Shown here: positions 5,561-6,432 of the stretch, piece after piece
Layout of the letters: the number at the start of each line of letters is the position of its first letter
Numbering within the stretch: position 1 is the first letter of the stretch
Assembly (NCBI GenBank): GCA_902497185.1
Contig: CABVEG010000100.1
Span: forward strand, 1 to 6,432
DNA: 6,432 nucleotides
Direction of reading: 5' to 3'
From: an uncultured Eubacteriales bacterium
GTDB lineage: Bacteria > Bacillota > Clostridia > Lachnospirales > CAG-274
Program-made: the position numbers and the translations under genes
The notes under the pieces: generated by a model
The model's input: the letters and a program-made list of their open reading frames with translations, nothing else
Databases searched by the model: none
Told to the model about the DNA's origin: nothing

Positions 5561-5933
5561 TGTTATAAAAACAAGAAACGGTCTTATACTTACAACAATA
5601 GTATTGGGAATAGTATGTATAATAGCAGGTATGTTTTTTGTTAATGGCTTTTTGCCATGGCTTTTTGGAGTGGCAATAGGTGTGCTAATGTGCGTATTCA
5701 GAGTATTTTCAATGACAAGGAGCCTTGCAAAGGCTGTGGATATGTCACCTGAGGACGCAAGGAATTATGCAAAGTCACAGTATATGCTAAGATACATTAT
5801 CACTTTTGCTGTGGCAGTTGTTGCCTGTTATATGGGTTTTGCTAACCCTGTTGGTGTGATTGTAGGGCTTGTATTATTACAGCCTGCAGTATATATTTAT
5901 AATTTTATAGACAAAAGAGCCAATAAAAATTAG
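5550..5933 (+). CDS. atpI: ATP synthase subunit I
   Basis: Polytopic membrane protein of the ATP synthase subunit I family, not part of the mature enzyme, thought to assist assembly of the c-ring in Fo. With the ATG at 5550 it is 127 aa; the alternative ATG at 5544 adds Met-Lys (129 aa). Four hydrophobic helices are visible at about residues 11-31, 34-54, 80-99 and 100-119, arranged as two hairpins. A charged loop between helices 2 and 3 carries the segment SLAKAVDMSPEDARNYAKSQ, a conserved-looking feature of this family in clostridia. The last residues are positively charged, fitting a cytosolic C-terminus. It overlaps atpZ by 11 bp and is followed 41 bp later by atpB. Identification relies on topology and operon position, which together are persuasive. 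Confidence 0.85.
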   Translation: MTNDVIKTRNGLILTTIVLGIVCIIAGMFFVNGFLPWLFGVAIGVLMCVFRVFSMTRSLAKAVDMSPEDARNYAKSQYMLRYIITFAVAVVACYMGFANPVGVIVGLVLLQPAVYIYNFIDKRANKN

Positions 5934-5956
5934 TTATTTGTCTGTAATTAATTAAG

Positions 5957-5964
5957 AAAGGAGG
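5957..5964 (+). promoter_or_regulatory. Strong Shine-Dalgarno site of atpB
   Basis: AAAGGAGG lies ten bases before the TTG at 5975 and only two bases before an out-of-frame ATG at 5967. Its strength supports initiation at the weak TTG codon. Confidence 0.75.
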
Positions 5965-5974
5965 AAATGCTGCT

Positions 5975-6432
5975 TTGGGACTTCATTTATTAGAGGTTAC
6001 AAGTGTATTGGGGCATTTAATTGGTTGGAATGATACTCCGACTGAAGGTCTTGATGCCAATGCCAGAATAATCGAAAAGCTGAATATAGGCGGCACAGAG
6101 GTATGGATAACGGAAACCGTTGTAAATACCTGGATTTTTATGGCAGTGCTTATACTTATAGCCGCTATACTCAGAGTTAAAATGAAGAATTATAAGTACA
6201 AGCCAAGTGGTTTGCAAAATGTTGTGGAAATGGCGATTGAATCTATGGATTCCTTTGTTAAGGGTTCTATGACGGAAAAGTATGCATACTTTGGCAACTG
6301 GTTTTTTGGTGTTTTTGTGCTTATATTAGTCAGCAATTTAAGCGGCTTGTTGGGCTTCAGAGCGCCTACGGCGGATTTGTGCACAACTTTAGCCATTACA
6401 CTGACTACATTCTTCTTAATCCACTTTATGGG
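5975..6432 (+). CDS. atpB: F-type ATP synthase subunit a (partial, runs off the window)
   Basis: Membrane subunit a of the Fo sector, which provides the ion half-channels next to the c-ring. 152 codons are present; the C-terminal part with the essential arginine lies beyond 6432. Visible features: an N-terminal segment, a first membrane helix about residues 48-66 (WIFMAVLILIAAILRV), the amphipathic VVEMAIESMDSFVKG region, a second helix about 106-127 ending SNLSGLLGF, and the family hallmark PTADL with TTLA following (131-140). No ATG is available in frame: the frame is closed upstream by TAA at 5945-5947, so TTG at 5975 is the best start, ten bases after AAAGGAGG. An ATG at 5967 is in another frame and gives only an eight-residue peptide. 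The first residues GLHLLEVTS are therefore tentative. Whether the enzyme pumps H+ or Na+ cannot be decided here. Confidence 0.93.
   Translation, partial: MGLHLLEVTSVLGHLIGWNDTPTEGLDANARIIEKLNIGGTEVWITETVVNTWIFMAVLILIAAILRVKMKNYKYKPSGLQNVVEMAIESMDSFVKGSMTEKYAYFGNWFFGVFVLILVSNLSGLLGFRAPTADLCTTLAITLTTFFLIHFM

Noticed and set aside
5967..5993. ATG at 5967 as the atpB start
   Set aside because: The frame stops after eight codons and is not the frame of the subunit a protein.

Overview
The window comes from a low-GC Gram-positive anaerobe, most likely a clostridial relative of the Lachnospiraceae. The evidence is AT-rich DNA, strong AAAGGAG-type ribosome sites, short intergenic spaces, and proteins typical of Clostridia: a T. 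thermophilus-like one-knuckle MetRS with a C-terminal tRNA-binding domain, a G5-3D cell-wall protein, and an atpZ-atpI-atpB operon start. This family placement is an inference from style, not a database match.

Layout. Positions 1-250 hold no convincing gene. The first ~115 bases are conspicuously GC-rich (about 55% over 1-120, against about 27% over 181-240) and run into three back-to-back inverted repeats (116-141, 143-165, 168-191), which looks like the edge of a dispersed or mobile element. A Cof-type HAD phosphatase gene lies on the minus strand (251-1075). It diverges from metG (1201-3198), and each gene has a clear sigma-A-like promoter in the shared 125-bp gap. metG is followed by a strong intrinsic terminator, then immediately by tatD (3250-4005) with no room for a separate promoter. 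Next is an extended -10 promoter, a leader of about 215 nt with several possible hairpins, and a secreted G5-3D protein of the YabE/RpfB type (4266-5000). This transcript ends in a very long stem terminator. A second intergenic region (5001-5266) carries two candidate promoters and a Rex-like dyad ahead of the F-type ATP synthase operon: atpZ (5267-5560), atpI (5550-5933) and a truncated atpB (5975-6432, running off the window).

How the genes work together. metG-tatD-yabE(-like) is the same order as metS-yabD-yabE in Bacillus subtilis. It combines translation (charging of tRNA-Met), nucleic-acid quality control, and peptidoglycan remodelling at a conserved locus. Here the rnmV-ksgA tail seen in Bacillus is absent, and the ATP synthase operon follows directly. 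atpZ and atpI encode small membrane helpers of the Fo sector, and atpB encodes the proton/sodium channel subunit a.

The most interesting items are the uncharacterised structured leader upstream of the cell-wall gene, the triple-palindrome element at the left edge, the Rex-like dyad at the atp promoter, and the TTG start of atpB overlapped by a tiny out-of-frame ATG ORF.
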